Shown here: piece after piece, positions 23,397-33,995 of the stretch
How positions within the stretch are numbered: the first letter of the stretch is position 1
How the letters are laid out: each line of letters begins with the position of its first letter
From: Physcia stellaris
Lineage: Eukaryota; Ascomycota; Lecanoromycetes; Caliciales; Physciaceae
Assembly: GCA_018902385.1 (NCBI GenBank)
Contig: JABSSW010000066.1
Span: 124,001 to 188,000 of the forward strand
Length of the DNA: 64,000 nucleotides
Direction: 5' to 3'
The notes under the pieces: model-generated
What the model was told of the DNA's origin: nothing
What the model saw: only the letters and a program-made list of their open reading frames with translations
Database searches by the model: none
Position numbers and translations under genes: made by a program

Positions 23397-26300
23397 CTAT
23401 GACTCCCCCTTCAGCATCGCAATGCAGTTCGTTATCAGGTTCGCCGCCTCATGCAACAGCTCCCAACGACACTTGTCGAACATGTCTCTCAATATGTACA
23501 GCATCCCCATGCATGCATTCCGGCCCTTCATCGCAGCAAGATCGTCAGGTGCCTTAACACCGCCAACCCCAGTCAAATACCTCCGCATGTCGAACACTTG
23601 CTGTTCCCTTGTCGTCATATCAGGTATTTTAGTCATCGGGCCCTCAAGAGCATACCCGTATGACCACACAATAAGCGTCGCGAAGTAGAGCACCCACGGT
23701 CGGTTGAGAAGAGAGTCGTCGCGGGCAGAGTATGATACTTCCGCCTTGCCGTCGAGGGCGCGCTGGTGTGGGTTTCCTGAGTCTGGCATGAGCACCTTCC
23801 GCAGGAATTTCAACGAATAAAATGCCGCATCCCGTGCGCTTGCCTTCGGCGCCCAAGTGTCCCGGATACGCCTTTGAGCTTGTGCATAATCTTCCTGCAA
23901 CGTTGTCCGTCCAAGCAGCCTTTTCGCGTTGGCGTAGACTTGGCAGCTGACCACGTCCACATGCATAGCCATGTGTGCAAGATGGTGTAGCACGGTCTTG
24001 GACTCGAAGATATTCTCCTCATCCAAACGGTTCGACAGAATGTACACAGTTGATGTAGCACCAGAATCCTTTGCACCGCTTTGCTCGAAGTCGTCTTTCC
24101 AGAAATCAAAAGCACGGGTTAGTGTACCTCGCCAGCGTGCTCTGCCTCCTAGTGATCCCGAGGCTTGCAGAGCTCGAACTTGCACGTCTCTTTGGTTCAT
24201 GTGCCAGCTGACGTTGAGCAGACCCGCCATTAGAGCTGTACGCCCAAAAGGATTAGTCCGCACGGAATGGCCGGTAAGGGTCCATTTGAGGCCATCGAAG
24301 AAGGTAATGGACTTGATGCCACGAGCCACAAGGCCAGCTTCAATTCGGCTGACGTCAACACTACTGGTTGCAGACCAGAGCGACTCGTCGCAGGGTAGTT
24401 GAAGCTTCATCTCGTGCGCTACCATGGTGACTGTATGCCCGAACATAGTTGCGTGCAGGTTGTCGATGATAAAAGCTGCGAAGACCATGCGACGGGTTGC
24501 CTCGTTGGTAATCCATTTGTTCCACCACTCATCCGGCGTATGACTGATTGGATCTTGCTGGACCCCAGTCACACTGAGCCCGAAATTCTCTTCTTTGACT
24601 GGAGGCGGCGAATCGCAAGGAGACCGTCCGATGAGTGCATTGCCACGACGTATCAAGGTCAACGTCGTACCGTGAAATACATGTGCACGTTCATGGAGCG
24701 TACGTGTTGAATACATCTTTTCGTATACTTCTAGTAGAAGAAGCGCTTGAAAGACCCACAGCTTGGCTGGAGGCGTGAAGTCTTTCTCTTTGAAAATCTC
24801 ACCTCTCAAATGCCAGGCAAGAAAGTTTGACAATTCCGCACCCTGTCGGGTGACTTGAGGGCCATGCATCTTGTCAAGGCACGACGCGCCAATGGCAATG
24901 ACAGCTATCAAGAGCAGATTTGGGGTTTTGTCCGCAGAGAAAGTGGGTTTGTGCAGAATCGGCAATTGAGGATGAAAATGGTACCAGTAGGAGCCAATGT
25001 AGGTCTCCATCATACGCTGGCTTAGAACATGACTACCTTCCTCGCGATCGCCCTCCAAGAGAGCTTCTTTTTGCTTCGTGACAGGCGCATGGTCGGTCTC
25101 GTTGAATCGCTGAGAGATAAGGTCTAGCAGCTGAGTCCATTTCTCTTTAGACAAGATATCTGCATTCTGGCTCGAATCTAACATGCTGTTGACAGCCATG
25201 GGGTTCTGTGGTGGCAGTGGTTGCATAGCCTCGACACTCAATGGACCTCCCTCTTGTGGGAAATCCGCATAAGACATCGGGTTTTGGTACTCGCTGAAGG
25301 ACGTTTGACCGAAAGGCATTGAAGCTTGACGAAAGTCATTTGATGATGCGTTGCTTAGATTAGGGTCGCTAAACAGCCACGCGGTGAAGTCGTCGGCCAT
25401 TGCATAAGGGGAGCGACTGTGGCTATCACTGTTGTAGGCAGGTATGGGGTAGGGAAAGCCACTCCGGTCACTGATCGTAGGGTCAACGGTGCTCGAATTA
25501 GGCGTATTAACGTTGGCGGATGTGTCAAACGGAGTTGAAGTTGAGGCCGTAGCTGAAATAGGTACTTGTGAGTGCGGAGGTGGTAGAGCGAAGCCGGGAG
25601 GAGTAAAGTTTTGACCCGCGGCGAAGGAGCCATTAGTGCTGCCATTCTGTACTTGGTAGTTGGAAGTGTAATTGCTAGGATTTGACAAACTGTAGTTGGG
25701 ATTTGATGGGCTATTCCAGGCTGTTGGAGCCGGCATATTATGGGGGTTGGATCGAGTGCCACGGATATCAGTCATGGCAAGTTGGCGCCTTTGATCTACA
25801 TCCAAGCTGTTCTGTCTCTGTTTGGCGTCAAAGGTTGGATCCGGTACGCTCCTAGCCGTAGGAGGTTCGTAGGGTCTGTAAGAATTGTTGTTGTAGTATT
25901 GATCGTCGCTGTTGGATCGGTGAAGTGGTGCAACTGGGCCAAAATCTGAGCCCGTAGGAGAGCGGTACGAAGCTGGCGATGTGATGTGACCTCCACCAGC
26001 GGTGGCACTATGTGGCCGTGACTGTTGTGACTCGGAGATTCGTCCTGGCAATGAAGGCAGCCCCATTGGCGAGGCGTAAGACGGGGCATTTACATGGGAA
26101 ACTCCGGCCAAATTCCCACCATTGACAACTGCTGGCGATGGAAAGGGGTTGTGTAGGTCGCGAAAGCCGATCGTAGGTGACAATCTTGGCCTACCATCCA
26201 TATCATGAGCGAAAGCATCTTTTCGTTGAATATGTGATCCACGAGCAGTGTGGCGCTCTCTGTGACGAGTGCAAAGGTCTTGCCGGACAAATTGGCGGTT

Positions 26301-26750
26301 ACAGCTTGGGAAATCACATGTGTATATTTTCTTCGGGGTGTCTACAAAACTTGTCAGAATGTTATACCTCATGCTGATAGTGGTGAACGTCTTACGGTTT
26401 AGCTGGTGCCGGTACAAATGCTCCGCTCTTGAATAGCTTTTCCCACACCCTAGATGCGGGCAGGGGAAATTCTTGTCCAGGCCCTTTCGACTTCTCTTTC
26501 GCTTTCGTGGTTTCCCGTTGCCGGATGTACCAGTACCGCCGTCCTTCTCATCTCCGCTTTCCTCTTCTTCCTTGGCGGTTGTGCTACGGTCTCGCTCCTG
26601 CCTTCGGCCTCTGCAATCTTCGCCATCCTGCTGAGAATTATCGGATATTGATGACGGCGGACTTTTGTACGGCGCCTCTGTCTTTACAGACGCACCTGGC
26701 TCGGCGATTTTTGAGGCCAAATGCAGCTGCGGAGGATGGTTTTTGGTCAT
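23397..26750 (-). CDS. C2H2 zinc-finger transcription factor with fungal_trans domain
   Basis: This is a probable nuclear DNA-binding regulator. The frame runs straight through, but a 54-base intron with a GTAAGA donor and TTTGTAG acceptor is clear at 26342-26395. Removing it joins RHQLN to HTPKKIYTCD and leaves 1099 residues. Two adjacent C2H2 fingers follow a basic patch (KPRKRKRSRKG): FPCPHLGCGKSYSRAEHLYR and YTCDFPSCNRQFVRQDLCTR. A long low-complexity middle (Ser, Pro, Asn, Tyr; about 160-520) follows. The second half matches the fungal-specific transcription-factor (PF04082-type) region: YWYHFHPQLPILHKPTF near 590, ARTLHERAHVFHGT-like helices, and TRRMVFAAFIIDNLHATMFG. Such C2H2 + fungal_trans proteins are common in moulds and have varied targets. 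I do not recognise the orthologue, so no symbol is given. Confidence 0.9.
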   Translation of the reverse strand: MTKNHPPQLHLASKIAEPGASVKTEAPYKSPPSSISDNSQQDGEDCRGRRQERDRSTTAKEEEESGDEKDGGTGTSGNGKPRKRKRSRKGLDKNFPCPHLGCGKSYSRAEHLYRHQLNRKTFTTISMRYNILTSFVDTPKKIYTCDFPSCNRQFVRQDLCTRHRERHTARGSHIQRKDAFAHDMDGRPRLSPTIGFRDLHNPFPSPAVVNGGNLAGVSHVNAPSYASPMGLPSLPGRISESQQSRPHSATAGGGHITSPASYRSPTGSDFGPVAPLHRSNSDDQYYNNNSYRPYEPPTARSVPDPTFDAKQRQNSLDVDQRRQLAMTDIRGTRSNPHNMPAPTAWNSPSNPNYSLSNPSNYTSNYQVQNGSTNGSFAAGQNFTPPGFALPPPHSQVPISATASTSTPFDTSANVNTPNSSTVDPTISDRSGFPYPIPAYNSDSHSRSPYAMADDFTAWLFSDPNLSNASSNDFRQASMPFGQTSFSEYQNPMSYADFPQEGGPLSVEAMQPLPPQNPMAVNSMLDSSQNADILSKEKWTQLLDLISQRFNETDHAPVTKQKEALLEGDREEGSHVLSQRMMETYIGSYWYHFHPQLPILHKPTFSADKTPNLLLIAVIAIGASCLDKMHGPQVTRQGAELSNFLAWHLRGEIFKEKDFTPPAKLWVFQALLLLEVYEKMYSTRTLHERAHVFHGTTLTLIRRGNALIGRSPCDSPPPVKEENFGLSVTGVQQDPISHTPDEWWNKWITNEATRRMVFAAFIIDNLHATMFGHTVTMVAHEMKLQLPCDESLWSATSSVDVSRIEAGLVARGIKSITFFDGLKWTLTGHSVRTNPFGRTALMAGLLNVSWHMNQRDVQVRALQASGSLGGRARWRGTLTRAFDFWKDDFEQSGAKDSGATSTVYILSNRLDEENIFESKTVLHHLAHMAMHVDVVSCQVYANAKRLLGRTTLQEDYAQAQRRIRDTWAPKASARDAAFYSLKFLRKVLMPDSGNPHQRALDGKAEVSYSARDDSLLNRPWVLYFATLIVWSYGYALEGPMTKIPDMTTREQQVFDMRRYLTGVGGVKAPDDLAAMKGRNACMGMLYILRDMFDKCRWELLHEAANLITNCIAMLKGES

Positions 26751-28193
26751 AGTGCCAATCTTTTACAAGATGGCCTGCCTAACTCTAAGGTCGTTGATTG
26801 ATGATCAAGCTGCTTTCATTTCAGAGGTGGGCCCACAAGACTGATGTACACGGTGAATGCAGGTAGACGTCAAAGCTTGGATGTTCGTGCACCTGCTCGA
26901 ATAGCGCGTATAGCCCCTGGGCTCAGGAGAGGCGCTGATGTCGTTGTGACGAAGCAGGTCCGGCACCACACGACATGGGTCAACGGTGGCTCCCGTTGTG
27001 AGAATGCGGAGGATCCGATTGGAAGGGGAGCCGAAGCTTGGGTTTGATGGGATTCCCAAACCGATAGTGACGCTCAGGTGTGTTCGAGTCGAGGAAAACC
27101 GTTATGGTGTGGGCGCGCTGGGCCAAGGCAAGCGAGGGTGGAAGCCTGCGAATTGTGGAGCCAGTTCGGACTTGGGTGCGTTTGACGGGTTTCCAGATCA
27201 GGCTGATAGTATAGATCTGGATCTGATGGAAGAGGCGACGTTGGACCTGAGCGCCGGGTCATGTCGTCGCGAGTACGAGGGAGTCTGATGAGTCGCGCGC
27301 AAAGTCTCGTTCGGATGAAAAACGAGCCTAGGACTACCCCACATTAAACTTCTGCACGGACCTCTTTTCGGCTAATCCCCAACAGTACAGCCGCCACCCC
27401 TTCGATGAACTTTGAACCCCCTGTGGTCCCCTACGCAGGTGAGGCAGGCTACTACGTAGTACGCTTCCTGGCTCCCTTGGTCGAAGGGCAACGTCTAGAG
27501 CCATGGAAGGCCCTGAGAAGGCATGTCCGTCTTCCCCTTCCGCTGCAGCCAGATCTAATAGTGGCAATGGGTGCAGCATGCGTCCAACACTCGTGCTTCA
27601 CCTCTGTCTGCCTGCGAATGAGCTGGCTCTTCCAACAAAGTTAAAATTCTCATCGCATGCATTCCACCCACCCCCTGCTCCAACGCTGAGGCGCAACGAT
27701 CCATTCTCATTGGCCGCAAACCGTTTGACAGAGTTTGGAGATTACGCAGTACAGATAGTACCTGAGAAGGATGGATGGCCTTTCCTCGTATCCTCACCAT
27801 CTGCCTGCGTGAGATCGTGGTCTGCACCTACCATATCTGTGGGCGTGAACCTTGGCTGTCGCATCATTCGTTGGCCTCGTCTGGCATACAAGTCCATTTG
27901 CAAAAGAATTCGGGCTTTGTACGTCACCGCTCACTCAAGCTCGGGATACAGTAGGCTCATGCATACTGTTATTGACACTTTGCTGACCGGGACATGATCA
28001 ACGATTGGTCATTGACTGACCGGTGAGTTATAGATACTCTTCAGGCTGGAAGAAGCATGCTAAGGCAGGCTTCTATTGAAGATCTGAGCAGCGGAAATGA
28101 CCTCCTCAATGGCACAATGTAATTACTCTTCTCTTGATCTAGAGAACCCGAGATACGGTGGAAAAGGTCTGGTGAATTGTTTTGAGGATCTCT
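26751..28193. other. Intergenic, no gene seen
   Basis: This 1.4-kb region is the 5' flank of the transcription factor and the 3' flank of ALG7. Its longest open frame (27503-27997, plus, 164 codons) overlaps minus-strand frames of similar length, has no motif and ends in unpatterned sequence, so I leave it out. A long 5' leader for the regulator would be usual. Confidence 0.4.
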
Positions 28194-29708
28194 TTACTGT
28201 CTATTGTCCTGTCTGAAAACCAACAGTGCTAGTTCGTGACGAACAAATAAACCGGAAAGACCGCACAGTAGCTGCATTATCAAAATACCTATGGCTAACT
28301 TATCTTCTCTCATCGGCCCAAACCAGACTAGCCATAGGTTCAGGATAGTAAGGTTAGTAGACTCCGCTATCTCACCTTTACGGTTTTTCTCTAGTTTAAT
28401 CAGGGGTACTGGGAGGCCGGCCAGTGCTTTGAGCACAAATGACAGGTATCGTGGGGGAGGCAGTTGCCAATGCGTTGTGGACGGTTCGAGTAAACCTGTC
28501 CTCGAGTTGAAGCGTGGCAACCGGTGGCGTGGGCAGGGTACGATGTGAAAGAGCTGCGGCGCTGAGTAAATGAAATTAATAATTTGTGGGACGAAAAGAA
28601 GCAGTAGCGTCTTGCTGAAGTGTCCAAGAATGCCGACAATGGCAAAGACCATGCCTGCAAAATAGCAATAAGTATCGCCAACAAATACTTTGGCGGGATA
28701 CCAGTTGTGATGCCACAAGGCAAACGACACCCCCAGAAAAGGAAGGATAAGATAGATGGAGAAATAGTGGGGATCGGTCGCTGGATGTGGATTCGGAGTG
28801 CTCGGAGCTGCATAAAGCGATAGCAAATCGTTGAAGAGGAGAAGGCAACCAATCACTATGGATTGCGAGACCTCAATACCGTTGATACCTGCCAAGATGT
28901 TGATGCTGTTAGGACAAAAGATGGCTATCGCAGCCATGTACGCATAGTAGAGCCATCCTAGGTCGACCATCTGGCCCAAGTAAGGCTCAAGCTGCATGGG
29001 AACCACGACATTGGTGACCCCATAATCAACGAAGTAAACAATCAACACTGGAATCGACGCAAAAGCGGGAATGAAGAATTTATGTCGCCAGCGAATGTCG
29101 AACAGGTCATCGCCAATACCCAAAATCACGACAGACTGGAGTGACAATACAGCAGAGAGATAAGTAGCCAACTGAAGTGATCTCTCTTAGTGATCAGCGC
29201 TCATAGAGCAAGTTGGATGTTTGCATACCTTGGAGTGAGGAAATCTATGGAGTGAACGACCAATAATTTGGTGATCTTCCTCTATAGAGAGATCCTTGTT
29301 ACCACCACCAGAAGTAGCCGCAACAATGTCCTTGTAAAACGGAAATGGTATGAAAACCATCAAGATGAGAAGATAGACTAGTGCGCATACCGCACCTAGA
29401 GATTCTGGTCTGATGAGTTGGAGAAGTTAGTATTACTGCAACAACGGAGCGAAGACAGGAATCGAAGGATAGTCGTACATCTCGGCCTTCTTCAACTTGG
29501 ACATGTCTCGCCCTTTGAGTCCAGCCTGCATAAACACTGGGCTCAACCATCGGATCATGCTATACGTCGAGGCAAACGCAATGCCGCTAAAAGCCAGCGA
29601 AGCAATCAAGGGCTCGCCATCGCCCTGAAACGTGTTGGCGATCACAGCAAAGCATGCTATCGAAAGAGCTGAGAGACTCAGAGCCTCTGTACTCGTGAGC
29701 AAGCTCAT
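28194..29708 (-). CDS. ALG7: UDP-GlcNAc:dolichyl-phosphate GlcNAc-1-phosphotransferase
   Basis: Alg7 makes GlcNAc-PP-dolichol, the first step of N-glycan precursor assembly at the ER membrane and the target of tunicamycin. Three exons: 29708-29479, 29409-29229, 29171-28194; 1389 bases, 462 residues (yeast 448). The joins restore KLKKAEIPESLGAVCALVYL and HSFPHSK/LATYLS. About ten hydrophobic helices are present. Diagnostic loops include VILGIGDDLFDIRWRHK (Asp pair for Mg binding), CPNSINILAGINGIEVSQS, and WYPAKVFVGDTYCYFAGM. The region NLTILNLWLVWFGPM near the C-terminus is the usual fungal ending before the last helix. Introns are 69 and 57 bases. Family and reaction are secure. Confidence 0.96.
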
Positions 29709-30614
29709 CTTTGAGCTGTTCCTTGGTTTACCATCAATTAATGTAAGATATTTGTTTAAGAGGAGAGAAGGGAAAGTACACGTTGCTAGGTACTGTAATT
29801 ACGGGTAACTTCACCAAAGGAGATACAACCCTAGCCCTATATTCTTGGGGGGCGGATAAAGTCTCATCTCTGCAGCGAGGTCTTTCCCGTCGCTCTTGCT
29901 ATAGTTCTACAAAGTTCCCTGTGTCAGGTTCAAGCTTTTGACCTAATAGGCCGCAGACCATACTGTTCGTGTTCCCTTCGTCACTGGCGTTCCGGCCAAG
30001 CGACGAAGCTACTTCGTAAACGATGTTCTCTGATATCTCAACTCTGACCCGGCGATATCTTTCATAAGTGATAACCACTCGATAAGTCTGTCTGTACCTT
30101 AAAAAGACGTTTGAAAATTTGTAGCCTTACCAAGTTCAGACGAAGATCTACGTCTCGAGGAGCTGTGATAGGGAATAGTGAGAACGCCTCCTCGATTGTT
30201 TGGGTCTCTGACTATATCGCTAAGAATTAGCTGATTAGGATAGGCGCTGAGGGATTTCCTGTATTCTCTTTCGTCGCCTTCCTAGTATCTACTCAAATGA
30301 TTTCCGTGTAGTATAATTAGTACCGTACTACCTGTAATAATTTGCACTTGTGCGAGGCAGCAAGCGAACGGGCTTGGGGCTAGCCACACTAGCGCAGAGA
30401 CTCTTACAGTACTTACCTTAATCAGAGATTACTACTACGTACTCTACTCCTGTTCGCTATGTTGGGAGGTCGGCTACTTGTTATTCGAGCTATCTTGTAG
30501 TAATCTGCATACTTTCTGCTCTGGACTCAGGGACAACGCAGCCATAAGTGCTTCCGAATGTTCAGCCCGGCATTGCGTTGACCTAATTCCGTTTTGATTA
30601 CAACGTCCAACAAC
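29709..30614. promoter_or_regulatory. Divergent promoter region ALG7 / SEH1
   Basis: About 0.9 kb separates two start codons that point away from each other, so both promoters must lie here. A pyrimidine-rich tract and scattered AT runs are visible, but no defined site. No gene is seen in it. Confidence 0.5.
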
Positions 30615-31878
30615 ATGAGAACACCTGATCCTCCCAAAGTCGGTTTCACCAACGTAGAACATGGTGCCTCCGATATTATTCTAGCTGCTGCTTTCAATCA
30701 GTCTGGAACACGTATCACACTGGGTTCCGCCGACCATAAAATCAGAGTCTTCGATATCGACACGAAGAGTAATTGGAATTTAATAGATCAATGGCGTGGA
30801 CATGACGCTGAAGTGCTTGACGCAAGTTTTTTGCTGTCCATCGTACTAGACCTCGCTGAATCAAGTCAAGGTTCAATGGGTCGGACCCACGCTGGGGCAG
30901 ATATTCGGAACCACTGGCGGTGACAATAAATTCAAATTGTGGCGAGAAGATCCATCTCAGGCGCCCAGAGGCGGTCGCCGATTCAAGTGTATCTTCTCCC
31001 AGTCGCCCAACAACCATGTATCTTACATCTCACTTGATATCAAGACCGTCAAGACAGATGTGTGGATTGCGCTACTTACTCACGATGGCTTATTGAGTCT
31101 TCTCGAGCCCTCGGAACCAGAGTCCATGACAACATGGAAAGAGGTCGATACAATTTACCCCTTTGGCCAACATTCCCGGGGAACTGAACCCAGATCCAAG
31201 CTCTCTTTCCACCATTCTGAGCGACCGTGCTACGATGCAGTCATTGCGGGCCTTGACCCTAAAGCCTTGTCCATTGCCGTATCTGCTATGAACGTTATTA
31301 AGATATTTCGCGCCCTCAAGATTGAAGACACAAGCTATCAATTCTACGAAATGCTAGAAATGAAGACCAGTGCACCTTTGATCAACGATATAGCCTGGGC
31401 ACCTGGATGTATTCGACCTTATGACTTATTAGCTGCGGCATGTGACGATGGCCATGTCAGAGTATTTGAGGTTAGCACGCCTCATGATAGCATCGTATCA
31501 TCGACCGCTGGAGCAAATGAATTACTTTCGGGGACGGATCGAACGAAAACCACTTCATCGACTTCAAGAAATGCTCCATCGGGTATTGGCGCTGGCCTTG
31601 CTGGAGTCAATCGTGCAGCTGCTCGGCACGCTGGTAGCCCTCTGAGGATCAGGCACAAGTGGAAGGAGGTGGCAAATCTGTCACATGATGAGAATGCACC
31701 TGTATGGAGAGTTAGGTGGACTCACGACGGTAAGTGCTCAGGTCTCTATCGACTGGCTTGTTTTCTGATAGTCCCAGGTAATGCATTAGCATCTACCGGT
31801 GACAGTGGAAACGTCCACCTCTGGAAGCAGAATCTGGGCGGCGAGTTCATAGAATTTGCAGAGACAGGACCCTCATAA
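30615..31878 (+). CDS. SEH1: WD-repeat nucleoporin Seh1
   Basis: Seh1 is a beta-propeller subunit shared by the nuclear-pore Y-complex and the SEA/GATOR complex that controls TORC1. Three exons: 30615-30821, 30871-31729, 31778-31878; 1167 bases, 388 residues. The joins restore HDAEVLD/VQWVGPTLGQIFGTTG and RVRWTHDG/NALASTGDSGNVHLWK. WD units are visible: ILAAAFNQSGTRITLGSADH, GQIFGTTGGDNKFKLWRE, and IAWAPGCIRPYDLLAAACDD. The first intron (30822-30870) begins GCAAGT, a GC-AG intron, and no GT donor near it keeps the frame. The ATG at 30615 is the first in frame and gives the expected short lead before the propeller. A low-complexity Ser/Thr/Ala insert lies at about 285-330. Confidence 0.93.
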
Positions 31879-32173
31879 GTCAAACTCATCAAGATGATTG
31901 ATCGAACTCTATTGGGTAGAACTTTGAGCGCTCCTTCCATATACAAGTCCTCACCTATGAGCCGGTAAAAGTAGCATCGTTTGTGTTTAAGGGCCTGTCT
32001 GCGAAGCTGTTTCCATCGCAACGTGGTATGCATTCCTCACCTTGAAGTCTCGGATTATTTACTGATCCCCTGAGCCAGATTTTTGACCCGTACTATGATC
32101 TATCTTCGAGTCACCTATGTATTGGTGATATTCATCATAAATTAATGGAAGTTTTTGATTAGTCCTAGAGGAG

Positions 32174-33796
32174 ATGGCCTCAAACCTACTGTCTGAGGTA
32201 TGTCGACAAAGTTACGGGAGTATTATGGCTGGGAAGGTCGCAATGAGGACAGTTGGCCATGATGATGAATTAACCCAGCGTGGCGCAAACCCAAGGACGG
32301 GACTAGTAACGCCTTTCGTTACGACCGATGGTAGTAAAGCAAGTGCAGGACATGACTATGTAGCCGCCAAAACCCCGCATGCAAAGCGCAGACATCGAAG
32401 TCATGGTCGTTGGAAGCAAGATGATACAGGCTGGAGCTTCACCGACAGTGCTCTCCCAAGTCCGATCGTGCAAAGCGCGGAGAACTCTTGCTCTGCGGCA
32501 TCGACCAAAGGCCTGCAAGACAAGTTTGTGGTGGACATGCCTGGAGTGGATAATCCTGAGCCTCCACAAATGTCGATAAAGCAGATCCTGGAATACCAAG
32601 AAAGTATACAAGGCAGCCTTGGAAAGAATGGAAGGGATAGAGAAGTACAAACAGCAACTGATCCAACGACGGATCCACCACAGTCTATCAGAAGAAAAGA
32701 GATCGGCACTGGCGCAAATTCTGCTAGAGATACTCATACAACCACTCGATCGAGGCCTAACGATAAGAAAGGACTACATGCTCACATCCTCGATGAGAAC
32801 AATCAGCAGTCTTCAACGCCACCGGGTCTGCCGCTGCGACTCAGTCAATATCTCCCAAGAATTGACCTACTTCATCCTTCCCACTTTGCTGATCTCCCAT
32901 CCTCGTACAGACGACCTTCGAATCTACTACCAGGACGCCTCCGTCGACCTAACATGAAGCCGGACATCTCCGTGGGATTTGACACTTCGCCACCCCGGCC
33001 CCAGGTGCAGCGTCAGGATGGAGCTATGATAGTGCCTAGAGTCCGCTGGGATCCACGTGAAGGTGAGACAGGAAATAAGAACCATCAGCCTCACCCAAGC
33101 AAATTTAGACCATCAGCGGAATCGTCAGGAGAGAAGTCTGCCACAGAGCTTGAGGTAGTACGCGAGAAGCTCAGGCCATCTCAAATGTGCAAGTGTTCCA
33201 GGTGTCAGGATGCACATGCTGTGAGCAGAGCGCCAACGCCTATCCTGCGCGCAACAAGCGGCAATGTCACGGGAGACCCGGCTTCAAACACCAAAAAATA
33301 CCATAGGGATGATGAGGGTGTCAGCGCAGGGGATACGAAAGAGACGGGTCCAGGAAAGATGAAGAAGACTCCATCGACCTCAGATCAATCAGGCCCAAAG
33401 TCACCAAACGAGCTTTCCACAGGCCGGACAATGGACCTCACCCGTTCCAAGTCATTCGTAAGGCGCGTCGAAAGGGTCACAGAGCTGCTGGACTTGGCGT
33501 CATTACCTGATCTCAAATGGCTCAAAAATCACATGGTGGATGCGGCGCAAGAGGTGATACTTACCTTTTGCTACACTCCGTCGGCATTGCGCGTTTTAAG
33601 GGGAGGCAACGTCCTCTCTGAGACGGGTGTGGAAGCAGTCAAAACGGTGCTCCTCGCTGCTGTGTATTTTCTCGTACTGCTCAAGATCGCCATTACGCTG
33701 GCGAGGGTAGTAAGATTGATCCTGAGTATTCTGGTGGTGATTAGCTGGCCGGCGAAGATTTTCGCAACGGTGGTTAGATGGTGCCTGATAGGCTGA
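32174..33796 (+). CDS. Uncharacterised protein with C-terminal membrane segment
   Basis: A single 540-codon open frame, which I do not recognise. Most of it is low-complexity and polar (Ser, Pro, Arg, Lys, Gly), with no globular domain apparent. A CKCSRCQ cysteine pair lies near residue 340. A better ordered helical part starts near 425 (SFVRRVERVTELLDLASLP), and the last 60 residues are strongly hydrophobic (TVLLAAVYFLVLLKIAITLA, then LILSILVVISWPAKIF), enough for one long or two short membrane helices. Such a layout suits a tail-anchored or hairpin protein with a disordered cytoplasmic part, but that is inference. The long frame with no stops and its position between real genes support coding. 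The start may be further 3'. Confidence 0.65.
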   Translation: MASNLLSEVCRQSYGSIMAGKVAMRTVGHDDELTQRGANPRTGLVTPFVTTDGSKASAGHDYVAAKTPHAKRRHRSHGRWKQDDTGWSFTDSALPSPIVQSAENSCSAASTKGLQDKFVVDMPGVDNPEPPQMSIKQILEYQESIQGSLGKNGRDREVQTATDPTTDPPQSIRRKEIGTGANSARDTHTTTRSRPNDKKGLHAHILDENNQQSSTPPGLPLRLSQYLPRIDLLHPSHFADLPSSYRRPSNLLPGRLRRPNMKPDISVGFDTSPPRPQVQRQDGAMIVPRVRWDPREGETGNKNHQPHPSKFRPSAESSGEKSATELEVVREKLRPSQMCKCSRCQDAHAVSRAPTPILRATSGNVTGDPASNTKKYHRDDEGVSAGDTKETGPGKMKKTPSTSDQSGPKSPNELSTGRTMDLTRSKSFVRRVERVTELLDLASLPDLKWLKNHMVDAAQEVILTFCYTPSALRVLRGGNVLSETGVEAVKTVLLAAVYFLVLLKIAITLARVVRLILSILVVISWPAKIFATVVRWCLIG

Positions 33797-33995
33797 TGTC
33801 AGTGTTCCAGTGACTTGTGGAGACTTACGACTTGTGGAGAATTCGTATCTGCCTTTTATCATTGGGTGTGACTCCAGGAAATGGTTAGCTAATCATGGAG
33901 ATTCGCAGGTATAATGCTTTTCCTGTTGATGGTCCAGTTAAATGATTCTATGCAAACGCCCGCCGGGTATCTCTATCGCTTATGATCGTACATCC

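Noticed and set aside
27503-27997. 164-codon plus-strand open frame
   Set aside because: No motif, overlaps opposite-strand frames of similar length, and composition is like the surrounding intergenic DNA.
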